A stretch of DNA of 64,000 nt. Origin: Zanthoxylum bungeanum. Taxonomy: Eukaryota; Streptophyta; Magnoliopsida; Sapindales; Rutaceae. The notes beneath the pieces are model-generated. The model searched no databases. It saw only the letters and a list, made by a program, of their open reading frames with translations, and was not told the origin of the DNA. Shown here one piece after another: positions 24,171-36,685 of the stretch (its first letter is position 1; every line of letters starts with the position of its first letter). The DNA lies in contig SKCR01017753.1 in assembly GCA_019454045.1 (NCBI GenBank), positions 1 through 64,000 on the forward strand, in the 5' to 3' direction. The translations under genes and the position numbers were made by a program.

Positions 24171-25051
24171 CAGAATTCAAGTGACGAACAATAAATAAAT
24201 AAATTAAAGCAACATGAAACAAAAGAAGGTGCCGTTTACTCAAGCGGTATGTGGAGTTGTATCCCAAGTACAGACCGAACTACCGTCCATTCGGATTCGG
24301 CTACGGAATTTACGTCTGGGTTTCCATCCTATATACCACAAGAGACGACACTCTTTCATTCATCCAATACCCACAACACGCATCATACACACACAAGATT
24401 CAACAAATAATTGAAATGCAGTCAAAATAAATAACAAAAATTGAATAAAGATGAGTGTGGAGAGTACCCTCAGGTCTAACCTTTTAAGTCGTCTTCGGAC
24501 TTGCGTTTCGCGGAGATCGGAAGGGGTAAAAGCTCCTTATTCTTCCGGTTCACTGGTTCAGCGTCTTAGCTCACTGTTTTGCTGCTTTGCTCGCCGTCTA
24601 GTCTCCGTTTTGCCGTGGTTCGATCTCCGTTCTGCTGCTGTTCGGTCTCTGCTTTGCTACTCACTGTTCAGGTCACCTGTTTTGATGTTTCAACGAACTG
24701 TTTCGAGTGTTTCTCGTGGTTTTTTAGTGTAGTTTTGTGTGGTTATTTCAAGGATTATAAGTGCAGTTTATGTTACTATTTTAAGGGATTTTAGGGACTA
24801 TTTTGGGAGTGTTTTGGGCTGCTGTTTGGAGGTATATTTTCGGTGATGGAGGGCTGCTGTATGGGGGAGATTTTCGGTGATGGGTAGAGGTTTATGGGGT
24901 GCTGTTTTCGGTTATGGAGTGGAGGATTTGAGGGGAATGGTTTGTGTTCTTCCTGTTGCTATTGCCGTGAGTGGCTAAGGCTCTTTTGTGTTATGATTTT
25001 TCTGTGAGTTATCTGTATGAGCTAGAGGATGCATGTCTTGGTTAGGGGTTG

Positions 25052-25059
25052 TTTATATA
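25052..25059 (-). promoter_or_regulatory. TATA box in the 3' LTR of element C
   Basis: The minus strand reads TATATAAA, about 630 bases into the LTR. The matching site in the 5' LTR is at 36049-36056. Confidence 0.55.
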
Positions 25060-25685
25060 GAGAATGGCTAGGGCTCTACCTTGTCTCACAAGGAAGGGAT
25101 TTTGGCATTAAAATGAGGATTTTATTTGGTGTTGAGCAAGGAAAGTCAAAGATTGAGGGGGGACAAATCTTGGCTAGATTAGGAATACAAAATATTTAAT
25201 TTGTTATGATTGATTTTAATTAGGCATGACATCCTTTTAATTTAGTATGTGATTTGTTTGGTTAGGAAGTTAATATATTTGATTTATCTTTATTAGGTAT
25301 GATTTTGTGTTTTATTTAATTGGTAAATGGTTTAAATATTTTATTTAATATTTAATGTTTAATTTAATTAAATTGGGATGTGTTTTATGGGCTTTGGGGA
25401 ACTAATTGGGCTGGGGTACGAGGCTAGCAGCAAAACCAGAAACACCGACGCCGTTCGAACGCCAATTCGAACGCTACACGAATGTCCGCAATCTGTCTGA
25501 TGTTCGAACGAAGTAACGAACGCAGCACTAACGAAGACAGTGGACTTGTGAAATGAACTTGATGACGTACTTATTCTGAATTTCCCCTTCCGACCTCCGT
25601 TTCCCGCAATATCCTTAGCTAAAAAGGTAGTGCCTCCAACTGAGACTCATCATCGGGTTTCACATGCGAAAAGGCGATGCCTACA

Positions 25686-25699
25686 GTCGCCCCCACTTT
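25686..25699 (-). other. Polypurine tract of element C
   Basis: The minus strand reads AAAGTGGGGGCGAC immediately before the LTR start TGTAGGCATC, a junction typical of the Tat group. Confidence 0.7.
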
Positions 25700-25789
25700 G
25701 ATGGGACTTGTGTAGTGTGTGACTTTGAATAATCCTATCAAAGTTATGCAATGCATTTTAACTTACCTGGCTCGGCTGCTGCCTCGAGC

Positions 25790-26250
25790 TGAGTTGGTGC
25801 TGCAGCGGACCTCAATCCTGGGACGCATCCCAATAACTACAACCGACAATGGGGGCACCTCGACCCTGGGCACCTCGACCCAATACCACTGACAATAGAG
25901 ACCTCACCCTCGAACTGATGATCTAGTGGGTACCTCGACCTGGGCACCTCGACCCAACACCGCTGACCATATGGACCTCGCCCTCGAACTGATGATGTAG
26001 TGGGTACCTCGACCCTGGGCACCTCGACCCAGAACTATAACTGACAACGGGGGCACCTCGACCCTGGGCACCTCGACCCAACACCGCTGACTATAGGGAC
26101 CTCGCCCTCGAACTGATGATGTAGTGGGTACCTTGACCCGGAACTACAACTGACAACGGGGGCCTCGCCCTCAGGCTGATATGGGCCTCGCCTTCGAGCC
26201 GACATGATATGGGCCTCGCCCCCCAAGCTGATATGGGCCTCGCCCCTTGG
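25790..26250. repeat. GC-rich minisatellite in the 3' untranslated region of element C
   Basis: Blocks ACCTCGACCCTGGGCACCTC, TCGAACTGATGATGTAGTGG and GACAACGGGGGC recur several times with variation between integrase and the polypurine tract. Short minus-strand ORFs across it have repetitive Gly/Arg/Pro content and are probably not genes. Confidence 0.8.
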
Positions 26251-26458
26251 GACTCATCCTAAAAACTGAAATTGCGCTGACGCTGCTTGGCTTATTTCTG
26301 CCGCTTTCTCCTTTCTTCGAACCTGCGAACACAAAACGAAAACAAACACGAAGAGAATGCAATGTTACGTGTATGCATGAATGATTTTCTTATTCCGTTG
26401 GGTTAGGTCTTCTGCTAATTCCCGTGGTGACTGCTCGGTCTTATCTCCATCAGGTAAA

Positions 26459-29400
26459 TTATTGCTTCAATCTGTCTACGTTGATCGGCTCGGTGAACTC
26501 GTTCCCCTCCAAGTCTGATAGCTTCACTGCTCCATTTCCCATTATCTTCTGCACTATGTAAGGTCCTTCCCAGTTTGGTCTGAATTTTCCTCTCGGATCT
26601 GTCGTCGACGGCCTCGACTGCTTAAGTACCAAATCACCTTTTCTGATCTTGGTGGGACGTACTTTCTTGTTGAATGCTCGGGCTAGTCTCTTCTGATACA
26701 ACTGCATATGATACAAAGACTTCGTTCTCTTCTCGTCCAATAGTGCTAACTGATCAAACCTCTGTGCGGCCCAATCCTGTTCCAGTAATTCTGCCTCTGT
26801 TAATACCCTCATAGACTCTATTTCCACTTCTACCGGCAATACTGCTTCCATTCCATAGACCAAAGAGTAAGGTGTGGCCCCTGTTGCTGTTCTTACTGAT
26901 GTTCTGTACCCCCACAAAGCATACGGTAATTTCTCGGCCCAATCTCTGCAATTTTCTGTCATCTTGGCTAAAATTGTCTTTATAGTCTTGTTGGCTGCCT
27001 CAACTGCCCCATTTGCCTGCGGCCTGTACGGTGATGACTTGTGGTGGCCTATCCCATACCTCTGTAACATTACCTTCGTCTCTCCTTGAAATTGGACCCC
27101 GTTGTCTGTCACTACATGATGCGGCATACCATACCGACAAATGAGGTTCCGAGCTATAAACTTTGCCATCTGCTTTGCTGTAACATTACGGAATGATTCG
27201 GCTTCCACCCACTTCGAGAAGTAATCTACTGCCACTACTATGAAGCGATGCCCATTTGATGCATTTGGTCTAATTTCCCCAATCATATCAATCCCCCATG
27301 CTGAGAAAGGCCACGGCTCTGACAACCCGTGTAATTCTGTGTGCGGTAAGTGATTCAAATTACCATGTGCTTGACAGTCATGACAGTGCTTCACCATCTT
27401 CGCGCAATCTGTTTCCATGGTTGACCAATAAAAACCTTGTCTCACTATCTTGCGGGATAGATTCAACCCGTTCATGTGCGGACCACATACCCCGGCGTGT
27501 ATTTCTTCCATTACATGCTGAGCTTCTTCTTTTCTCAAACACTTCAACTGAATACCGTTTGCCTGCCTCTTGTACAGTTCCCCTTTCAAAATCACATATT
27601 GGGAAGCTAACTTCTGAATGGCTATTCTGTCTTTTTTGCCTGCCCCTTCCGGGAGTTCACCATGTTCCAAATACCTCTGAATGTCATAATACCAAGGTTT
27701 ACCGTCGTCGACCTCAACTTCCAGAATTCTTTCTATCTCATAAACAGGTTTGCTTGCTGTTGTCAGTATCAACGGTCTCATCACTAACTTTTCTGGATTT
27801 TCCCAAGTCGCTGCTAGTGTAGCCAATGCATTTGCCATCTGATTCTCTTCTCTCGGTAAGTGCTGAAACTTACACTCGGGGATAACCTGTGCCAATTTTC
27901 TGAGGTGAAAAAGGTAAGGCTTCAACCGTTCTTCCTTCAATTCCTATTCTCCTCGCATCTGTTGGACTACCAACATAGAATCTCCGTAGACTTCCACACT
28001 CCCGGCCTTCAAGGCTATCAATGCCGTCAAACCAAAAGCACATGCTTCATACTCGGCCATGTTATTAGTCACTATAAATGTCAACCTCTTGGCTAAAGGC
28101 AAAGTCTCTCCCTCGGGGGTCACTATCACGATCCCTATTCCGGCTCCCTTGTAATTCACTGCTCCGTCAAAAAACATCTTCCATCTCTGAACTGTTATCG
28201 CTTGGATCTCTTCATCTGGAAATTCAAACTTATACTGATCCCCCTCAACTGGTTGCAATGCCAGAAACTCTGCTACTGCTCGCCCTTTGATCACTTTGGA
28301 GGTGAGATACTCAATGTCAAACTCTGTCAACAATACCAACCATCTGCCCAATTTTCCCACTAGTGAAGGCACCGAATGAAGATATTTCAGAGGATTCTCC
28401 TTTGCCACCACCTGGATCTTGTAAGACTGGAAATAATGCCGCAACTTTCTGGAAGCCCATACCACTGCAAGACAGATCTTCTCAACCTCCTGATATCGAG
28501 CCTCATACGGGAGCATCTTCTTACTCAGATAATAGACTGCATGTTCTACCCCTGTCTCATCTGCATGTACCATCATAGCCCCCAGTGCTTCTGATTCTAT
28601 AGCCAAATACAATATCAAAGGTCTGCCCGGTCTCAGAGGTTTCAATACAAGTGGCTTTACCAAGTACTCTCTGATTCCGTCGAAGGCGGTCTGACACTGT
28701 TTATTCCATCTCACTGGCTGATCTTTTCTCAACAGTTTGAAGATAGGCTCACATACCGATGTCAACTTGGCAATGAACCGACTGATGTACTGAATCTTCC
28801 CCAAGAATGCTCTGACTTCTTTTTCTGTCTTCGGTGCAGGCATTTCTGTGATTGCCTGGATCTTTTCGGAGTCTACCTCTATTCCGCCCATTCCCACTGT
28901 ATGACCAAGCAATTTCCCTGATGTCACCCCAAACACACATTTCTTGGGATTTAGCCGCAGGTTGTATCTGTCAACTCTCTGAAGGAACCTTTCTAGTGCT
29001 TCGATATGCCCAACCCTTGTTTCTTATTTCACCATCATGTCATCCACATACACCTCAATCTCTTTGTGCATCATGTCATGGAAAAGTGTAGTGGCCATCC
29101 GCTGATAAGTAGCTCCCGCATTCTTAAGCCCAAACGGCATTACCTTGTAACAATAAGTACCCCACTCGGTAACAAATGTTGTCTTGTGTTTATCTTCCTC
29201 AGCCATGAGAACCTGATTGTAACCTGAAAACCCATCTGCAAATGAATACATAGCGGATAAAGCCGCGCTATCAACCAGAACATCTATATGCGGCAAAGGA
29301 AAATCATCTTTCAGACAAGCTTTATTGAGATCTCTGTAGTCTACACACATTCTGACCTTCCCATCTTTCTTCGGTATCGGTACTATGTTAGCCAACCATT

Positions 29401-29815
29401 CAGGATACTTTACTACTTCCAGGAACCCCACATCTACCTGTTTCTTAACTTCCTCTCTGACTTTCTCAGCCCATTCTGGTCTCATCCGTCGGAGTTTCTG
29501 TTTTACTGGCCTCATATTCGGATAAGTTGGTATTGTGTGCTGGGCAATATTTCTGTCTACCCCAGACATATCCTTATAGGACCAAACAAATACTTTGGCA
29601 TATCTGACCAACACTTCTTTTAGTTTCTCCCTCTCTTCGGAGGTTACTTCACTTGCAATCAGAATTTCCTTGGGGTTCTCAAGTGAACCCAAGTTAAATG
29701 CAATAGTTCTGGCTGAACTGATGTCAAATATGCTTGATTCGTGTAGTGTAAATGGAAATGACTCAGGCAAGTAAGCAAAAGAGATGTCTTTATTATTGGA
29801 TAATGCGGAGTACAT
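26459..29815 (-). pseudogene. Element C pol: RT, RNase H, plant-type RNase H, integrase (two nonsense codons)
   Basis: One frame from about 29815 to 26459 is interrupted only by TAA at 29023-29021 and TAG at 27946-27944. RT contains KKDGKVRMCVDYRDLNKA, FGLKNAGATYQRM and the catalytic YVDD just before the first stop. RNase H follows (LYLAIESEALGAMM, YEARYQEVEKICLA). Then a second RNase H (FFDGAVNYKGAGIGI, NNMAEYEAC, VYGDSMLVV) runs to the second stop. Integrase has the HHCC zinc finger (IHAGVCGPH...CHDC) and the DDE residues in GIDMIGE, VTDNGVQF and NGAVEAANK, then a C-terminal LVLKQ...WEGPYIV domain. The second stop most likely replaces a Trp codon. Confidence 0.9.
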
Positions 29816-31985
29816 TCAAACAAATCAGGAAGGTAAATGTCTTCATCATCCATAGACACTTCTTCCTCTGCAATCAGATCTTCCTCAGGCTTTTCATCCT
29901 CTCCCAGAGTCAGGCTCTCCAACTTCATCAGTTCTTCCTCCCAATTCTCTTCTTCTTTCTCCACAATTTCTTCAACTATCAGCTTCTTACCCAACATATC
30001 CTGGAAGATCTCGAACCCAGGTACCACAATTCCATTAACTTCCACAGGTTCAGGCTCCCATTGATATCCTGAAGCTTTCACAAAACATTCCATCAGTTTC
30101 AGGCCCTTTTTCTTGACCCTTGGCTTTTCTTCATCAGACTTGTACCCCAAACCCTTCCGAGTAGTCTGTCCTCTGAAATCTGGCAATTTTGAACCTTTAC
30201 CCGGCTCAAACTTCATTTTCTCCATAATCCTAGCCACTCTAGGATCCACCCACTCCTCAAAAGTAGCTGACACCTGAAACCTCGTGAAAGGTTGTATCTC
30301 CAAGGCAGCCACGACATTATCTAACTCAGCCCGGATGGTGACAACTTCTCCCTCATACGGGAACTTGATCATCTGATGCAAAGTGGAAGGCACGCCCCCA
30401 AGTTTATGAAACCAAGGCCTTCCCAACAATAAGGCGAAAGTAGCCGGGATGTCCAGTACTGTGAACTCGACCTCATCTTCAATCGGTCCTACCTTGACCA
30501 TAGCCACAAAGGTACCCTCAACTCCCCTTTTACTGTCATCATAAGCCTTAATAGTCATACTGGAGGGGTCCAAGTCTGTTGCTTTCATACCCAATCTCGC
30601 CAGAATTTTCAGCGGGCACACATTGATGGATGAACCGTCATCCACCATTACACATGAAGTTATCTTGCCCCTCACCTCGGCCCTGATAAATAGAGGTCTG
30701 TTATGATTTCTCCCCTCCGCCGGGAGTTCATCCTCAGAAAAAGATATCTGCAAAGCTTCCTTCTGAACCGACCCAATAAACATTGCAGGGTTGGCGTCTT
30801 CCGGTACCACAATCTTGCTCAAGGCCTCAACCATAGCCTGCCTATGCTCCCGAGATGCACATAACAGTTCCCAGATACTCACTTGTGCTCTAGTCTTCCT
30901 CAATTGCCTCAGCACTATATCCCCCTCAGTATTTTCTGCAGTCTCAACCACTTCTCTACCATCTGTCAAAACTTCCTTACCCTTTTCCGCCATATCATTG
31001 TAGAAACGACCACTGTGCGTCATTCCCCTTACTTCTTCCTCATCACTGCTAGAGAAATCAAGCCAAAAGTTTTTTCCCTGCTCAAACTCATCTTCACTAG
31101 TACTATCCCAGATTCCCAGGCAAAAGGCTTGAGGGTGAAAGGATTTCAGGACAAGGTCTTCTGGGAGGCCAGAATTGATCATATAGGCTGGTGGTGGTAC
31201 GAAACGGTAGTTGGGTAAGGGGTTTCTGTGTGTGTCAGGCTGTTCTGTTTCTGGGTCAGGTATTTTCTTGGAGTCTATCAGGTCTTGGATTTCATAGCGG
31301 AGTCGGGCGCAGTTGTCGGTGTCATGGCCCTTTTGTTGGTGAAAGTGACAGTAAAAGCTTAGGTTATAATGTGGTGGTAGGGGGTTGGGTAATGGTTTGG
31401 CTTCCAAGGGTTTTAAGAGCCCTTGCCTCTTTAATTTCTCTAGCACCTTGGACAGAGGCCTTCCCAAGTTGGAAAACTGCCGGTTCCGGATAGCGGCAAT
31501 CTCAGCAGAAACGGGCTTTGCTCCCGATGTTCCCCCAATGGGCCTTCTGTTCAGACCATAGAATTTTCTATTCTCGGCCTCTTCTTCCTCAATATCCATG
31601 ACAGTTTCCCTCAACTGCCGAAAGTCTGCAATCATGGAGGTCATCCTCCTCAACTTGCTGTAAATGGAGGGCTTGGTGCCCTTGATAATCATCTTAATCT
31701 GATCCTTCTCTGAGGGCCTAGTCTGCATTTTCAATAACTGACCCCTCCACCGGTCCACATACTCCTTAAAACTCTCCTCCGCTTTCTGCTTAACATTCTC
31801 CAGATCACGGAGTGACAGATCGATCTCTAAGTCAGTGACATACTGCTTCAGGAAATCATCAGCCAACTCCCTCCAATCTTCCTTCACTTTCTTCTCCAAA
31901 CTGTGGTACCATACCACGGGAGCTCCTTCAAGCGACATTCCAAACATTTTCTGCACTTGCGCTGAGATAAGCCAACTGAACTCAT
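29659..31985 (-). pseudogene. Element C gag C-terminal part and protease
   Basis: An open frame from 31956 to 29659 carries the retrotransposon gag core (MSLEGAPVVWYHSLE..W..L...F..QY), then a CCHC-like motif CHFHQQKGHDTDNC as usual in this lineage. Aspartic protease follows: VMVDDGSSINVCPL, with flap and LLLGRPWFHKLGG, then a GLGY G-patch-like stretch and a Glu/Asp-rich tail. The upstream gag lies in another frame and joins near 31960-31985. The pol frame takes over near 29815, and the residues read past that point (to 29659) are out of frame. Whether either shift is programmed or a mutation cannot be told here. Confidence 0.85.
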
Positions 31986-32414
31986 GACTGATACAAACTG
32001 TCGGAGATGCACCATTGGATCCCCATTCCCGTTAAACTTAGCCATATCAGGCATCTTGAACTGTGCCGGCAACTGTTCCTCGAAAGTTAGTGTGTCATAA
32101 TCCAGCAAATCCTCATTCTTACCCCTCATCTTGCGGGTAACCGACTCAACCTGATCCCAAAGTTTCTGTAACTCCGCCTGAGACCCAGATACTCTGCCTG
32201 CTGCATACTCTGCCATATCATCATCAAAAGTGGGGATATCATCCCCCAACCCATTCGAAGGCTCCTCACGTCTCACATTCTCAGAAATTCCCCCAGCACG
32301 GGGCACAGCCATACCAGCCACAACAGTAGTCAAAGCTTGCAACTGTTCAGTGACATTGGCGAGACTGTTCTCTAACTGATCCATTCGGGATACCTCATTA
32401 CCAGATTCACTCAT
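31966..32414 (-). pseudogene. Element C gag N-terminal part
   Basis: Starts at the ATG at 32414-32412 (MSESGNEVSRMDQLENSL), then a heptad-like helical stretch and FKMPDMAKFNGNGDPMVHLR, which is the start of the gag core. A frameshift near 31985 separates it from the rest of gag. Confidence 0.8.
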
Positions 32415-32582
32415 GACTGTTATTGTTCTTTTAATGAGCCTTGTCCCTTCTCTAACCCAAACGGTATCTATGATGTCTCTTTGAGACATAGAGGGTGTTA
32501 ACATGATATATGTATGCATGAGGTGCATGAGATGCATGTAACATATATAACATATTAATCAATTAAAATTTTCAAACAAATC

Positions 32583-33060
32583 GGCCCGTTACCATTTTAG
32601 AATCTTTCGGGCTAATTGTCACAGGAGTGAACCCATCCTAGTTTAAACGGCCCAACGAGTTCACATCTTATGACAAGGAGCCCAACTAAATCCAAATGGT
32701 AATGTTCCGAACACAAGCACAAAGTGGCCCATCAACACTTAGACGCCTTTGGCCCAATAGTCATGAAATACGTTCTTGTCCCAGTTTAAATGGCCCAACA
32801 AGCCCATATTCCATGACAAATGGTCCAAATGGATCCAAACGACGATGTTCCCAAACACTAGCATAGAAGAAAGATAATGCAAACATAACGTAATAATTTC
32901 TACATAATGGCCCATCAACATTTCAGAAGCTTCGGGCCTAATAGTCATAAGGTACGAACTCGCCCCAGTTTAAATGGCCCAGCAAGTCCGCATTTCTGAC
33001 AATAGTCCAACTGCATCCAAATGAGGATGGTCCACAAGCACATATTCAAGGAAATAATTG
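32583..33060. repeat. Three diverged tandem repeats in the element C leader
   Basis: Units start near 32583, 32726 and 32908. Each has a GGCCC.TYA start, then a CAGTTTAAATGGCCCA-like block and an ATCCAAATG..GATG block. Period varies from about 145 to 180 bases. Confidence 0.75.
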
Positions 33061-33565
33061 TTACTTTAGCCAACCCGATCTATGGGTGGGTTAGCAAGAG
33101 TATAGACAAAGGCTCTCACCGGCGAAGGATGGCCCACAACTAGGTCTCCCCACTCAAGGGTTCGAGCAACCAAGTGAGCGCACCCCTTTTTATACACTAA
33201 GGTACGTGCTAATGAGCTATGGTGTGTGACGAACTGTCAGATGGATTTCCCGTTGTAGATTCCCCAGAGGGAAGGTGGAGCGAGGCTCACTTAAATACCC
33301 AAGCCTCTTAGGCTCTTATCTCTTGGTGTCAGGAATAAACAACGAGTCCTCCAAATTAGTCCATCACAATAGGCTACGAGTAGATGGCTATCTAGGTGCC
33401 TTCACAGCTTTTCCTTCTAGAAAGGTAGTGAATGAAGGAAGACACCAAACCATTACCTAGCCTCAAAATGCCTTTGATTAAACCCTCACTTTATCCATTA
33501 TAGACACGGTCAATTAAAACATAAATCCAAACATCACAAGACAATATTTCGGGGCCAATTTTCTA
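33061..33565 (-). other. 5' part of the element C leader
   Basis: No ORF of note. About 33225-33520 is homologous, in the same sense relative to the element, to the leader of copia element B. Confidence 0.7.
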
Positions 33566-33583
33566 TCCCTAGTGGAGTCACCA
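33566..33583 (-). other. Candidate primer binding site of element C
   Basis: The minus strand reads TGGTGACTCCACTAGGGA three bases inside the 5' LTR. It starts with the obligatory TGG and has tRNA 3'-end character. I cannot name the tRNA with certainty. Confidence 0.6.
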
Positions 33584-33586
33584 GAC

Positions 33587-36500
33587 TGTGGGACACAGAA
33601 ATTGGGCGACGCATGCTGTCCCGGGCTCGCGGCCCGGTCGGGAGTACGGAGTAGCCACGGGGGACTAAACAAGAGAATAATGGAGTCGCTACCCGGTGTG
33701 AACCGGGAAAATGGTATTTAAGGCCGCACTCACCCCTCGCAAGGGAAGACCTCAAACCGTTGGGTTCGGAATCGTCCCTTACTCATGCCACTTGTAATGA
33801 AAGGATTTATGTAATAATTTAATCAGGCTTAAGTAGCACTTATTTCCAAGAGTATCATGCTTCTAAATTCACATGTACAAAATAAAACTTACACATATAT
33901 TTCACATCTAAGATTGCATGCTTGGAAGTACATCAAAGGAGCGACAAACATACAACTTCATTGGCATATTATATTCAAGAAAACACAAGCACACATACTA
34001 ACCACACAAGCACACATGTGAGCACCTTCTCAAGTGGTACGTGGAGTTGTATCCCAAGTACAGACCGTACTACCGTCCATTCGGAATCGGCTACGGAATT
34101 TATGTCTGGGTTTCCATCCGATATACCACAAGAAATAATACTCAAATGTTATCATGACATAGGTATATGAATTGTAATACATTAAACACATTGTATTCAT
34201 ACATGTGGGGATAGCTACTAGGAAAACTATGTATGAAATCTGATGAAAATGACTCAGTTCAGTGGGTGCGCGTTCGCGTAGCGTTTGAAAACGCGTTCGA
34301 ACGGTAAACAGAAGGTTCGCATTCGTGTAGCGTTCGAGAACGCATTCGAACGGAACCAGACCTGATGCATGATAAGACTAAGAAAGTGCGTGTGCGTTCG
34401 CGTAGCGTTCGAGAACGCGTTCGAATGGTGAACAGAAGGTTTGCGTTCGTATAGCGTTAGAGAACGCGTTCGAACGGAACCAGACCTGATGCATTATGAG
34501 ACTAAGAAAGTGCGTGTGCATTCGCGTAGCGTTCGAGAACGCGTTCGAACGGTAAACAGAAGGTTCACATTCGTGTAGCGTTCGAGAACGCGTTCGAACA
34601 GAACCAGACCTGATGCATGCAACACAAAGAATAAAGGCAACAATGTCAAGCTCAGTATGTCCGATTAAACGTATCTTGCATTCAACCGAACACACATCAA
34701 CCGGCGTGGCAAAGCATCGTGGTAAAGGGCTTTAACCCTACCCCGTAGGGGATCTTTCATTCCACTTACTAAGCCCATGCGCTCGATTGAATCATGCATA
34801 CGAAGATTAAAAGCAATAATATCAAACGTAGTATGCCCGATTGAACGTGTCTTGCATTCAACCGAACACACGTCAACCGGCGCGGCAAAGCATCGTGGTA
34901 CAGGGATTTAACCCCAACCCGTAGGGGATCTTTCATTCCACTTACTAAGCCCATGCGCTCGATTGAATCATGCATACAAAGAATTAAAAGCAATAATATC
35001 AAACGTAGTATGCCGATTGAACGTGTCTTGCATTCAACCGAACACACATCAACCGGCGCGGTGAAGCATCGTGGTAAAGGGCTTTAACCCCTCCCCATAG
35101 GGGATCTTTCATTCCACTTACTAAGCCCATGCACTCGATTGAATCGTACGTAAATAAGCAACATGCAGAATTCAAGTGACGAACAATAAATAAATAAATC
35201 AAAGCAACATGAAACAAAAGAAGGTGCCGTTTACTCAAGCGGTACGTGAAGTTGTATCCCAAGTACAGACCGCACTACCGTCCATTCGGATTCGGCTACG
35301 GAATTTACGTCTGGGTTTCCATCCTATATACCACAAGAGACGACACTGTTTCATTCATCCAATACCCACAACACGCATCATACACACAGAAGATTCAACA
35401 AATAATTGAAATGCAGTCAAAATAAATAACAAAAATCGAATAAAGATGAGTGTGGAAAGTACCCTCAGGTCTAACCTTTTAAGTCGTCTTCGGACTTGCG
35501 TTTCGCGGAGATCGGAAGGGGTAAAAGCTCCTTATTCTTCCGGTTCACTGGTTCAGCGTCTTAGCTCACTGTTTTGCTGCTTTGCTCGCCGTCTGGTCTC
35601 CGTTTTTCCGTGGTTCGATCTCCATTCTGCTGCTGTTCGGTCTCTACTTTGCTACTCACTGTTCAGGTCACCTGTTTTGATGTTTCAACGAACTGTTTCG
35701 AGTGTTTCTCGTGGTTTTTTAGTGTAGTTTTGTGTGGTTATTTCAAGGATTATAAGTGCAGTTTATGTTACTGTTTTAAGGGATTTTATGGACTGTTTTA
35801 TGAGTGGTTTGGGCTGCTGTTTGGAGGTATATTTTTGGTGATTGAGGGCTGCTGTATAGGGGAGATTTTCAGTGATGGGTAGAGGTTTAGGGGGGGTGCT
35901 GTTTTCGGTTATGGAGTGGAGGATTTGAGGGGAATGGTTTGTGTTCTTCCTGTTGCTATTGCCGTGAGTGGCTAAGGCTCTTTTGTGTTATGATTTTTCT
36001 GTGAGTTATCTATATGAGCTAGAGGATGCATGTCTTGGTTAGGGGTTGTTTATATAGAGAATAGCTAGGGCTCTACCTTGTCTCACAAGGAAGGGATTTT
36101 GGCATTAAAATGAGGATTTTATTTGGTGTTGAGCAAGGAAAGTCAAAGATTGAGGGGGCAAATCTTGGCTAGATTAGGAATACAAAATATTTAATTTGTT
36201 ATGATTGATTTTAATTAGGCATGACATCCTTTTAATTTAGTATGTGATTTGTTTGGTTAGGAAGTTAATATATTTGATTTATCTTTATTAGGTATGATTT
36301 TGTGTTTTATTTAATTGGTAAATGGTTTAAATATTTTATTTAATATTTAATGTTTAATTTAATTAAATTGGGATGTGTTTTATGGGCTTTGGGGAGCTAA
36401 TTGGGCTGGGGTACGAGGCTAGCAGCAAAACCAGAAACACCGACGCCGTTCGAACGCCAATTCGAACGCTACACGAACGTCCGCAATCTGCCTGACGTTT

Positions 36501-36680
36501 GAACGAAGTAACGAACGCAGCACTAACGAAGACAGTGAACTTGTGAAATGAACTTGATGACGTACTTATTCTGAATTTCCCATTCTGACCTCCGTTTCCC
36601 GCAATATCCTTAGTTAAAAAGGTAGTGCCTCCAACTGAGACTCATCATCGGGCTTCAGATGCGAAAATGCGATGCCTACA
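33587..36680 (-). repeat. 5' LTR of gypsy element C
   Basis: 3094 bases, 122 longer than the 3' LTR. The difference is one extra copy of the 124-bp unit: GCG(T/A)TCGCG occurs at 34270, 34394 and 34518. Confidence 0.9.
36049..36056 (-). promoter_or_regulatory. TATA box in the 5' LTR of element C
   Basis: The minus strand reads TATATAAA, at the same place in the LTR as 25052-25059. It is the likely promoter of the element. Confidence 0.6.
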
Positions 36681-36685
36681 TTGAC

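Larger units (their letters stand above)
22714..25685 (-). repeat. 3' LTR of gypsy element C
   Basis: 2972 bases. Contains two copies of a 124-bp unit (about 23391-23640), three copies of a 177-bp unit (about 23640-24170), and a U3 region with a TATA box. Confidence 0.9.
22714..36680 (-). mobile_element. Ty3/gypsy element C, Tat-type, nested in element B gag
   Basis: LTRs of about 3 kb (22714-25685 and 33587-36680) begin TGTGGGACAC and end GATGCCTACA on the plus strand. The target duplication is CTGAC (22709-22713) against TTGAC (36681-36685), one mismatch; joining across it restores the B gag frame. Coding order on the minus strand is gag, protease, RT, RNase H, second RNase H, integrase. 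The second, plant-type RNase H before integrase marks the Tat group (Ogre/Retand/TatV relatives). The coding region has two or three frameshifts and two nonsense codons, so it is recent but currently defective. Confidence 0.9.

Noticed and set aside
24451..24732. A 93-codon plus-strand ORF conserved in both LTRs of element C (also at 35446-35727)
   Set aside because: It is antisense to the element, has biased Ser/Leu/Arg/Phe content without a motif, and is shared only because LTRs are copies of each other.
25837..26362. Repetitive Gly/Arg/Pro minus-strand ORFs
   Set aside because: They are translations of the minisatellite downstream of integrase.
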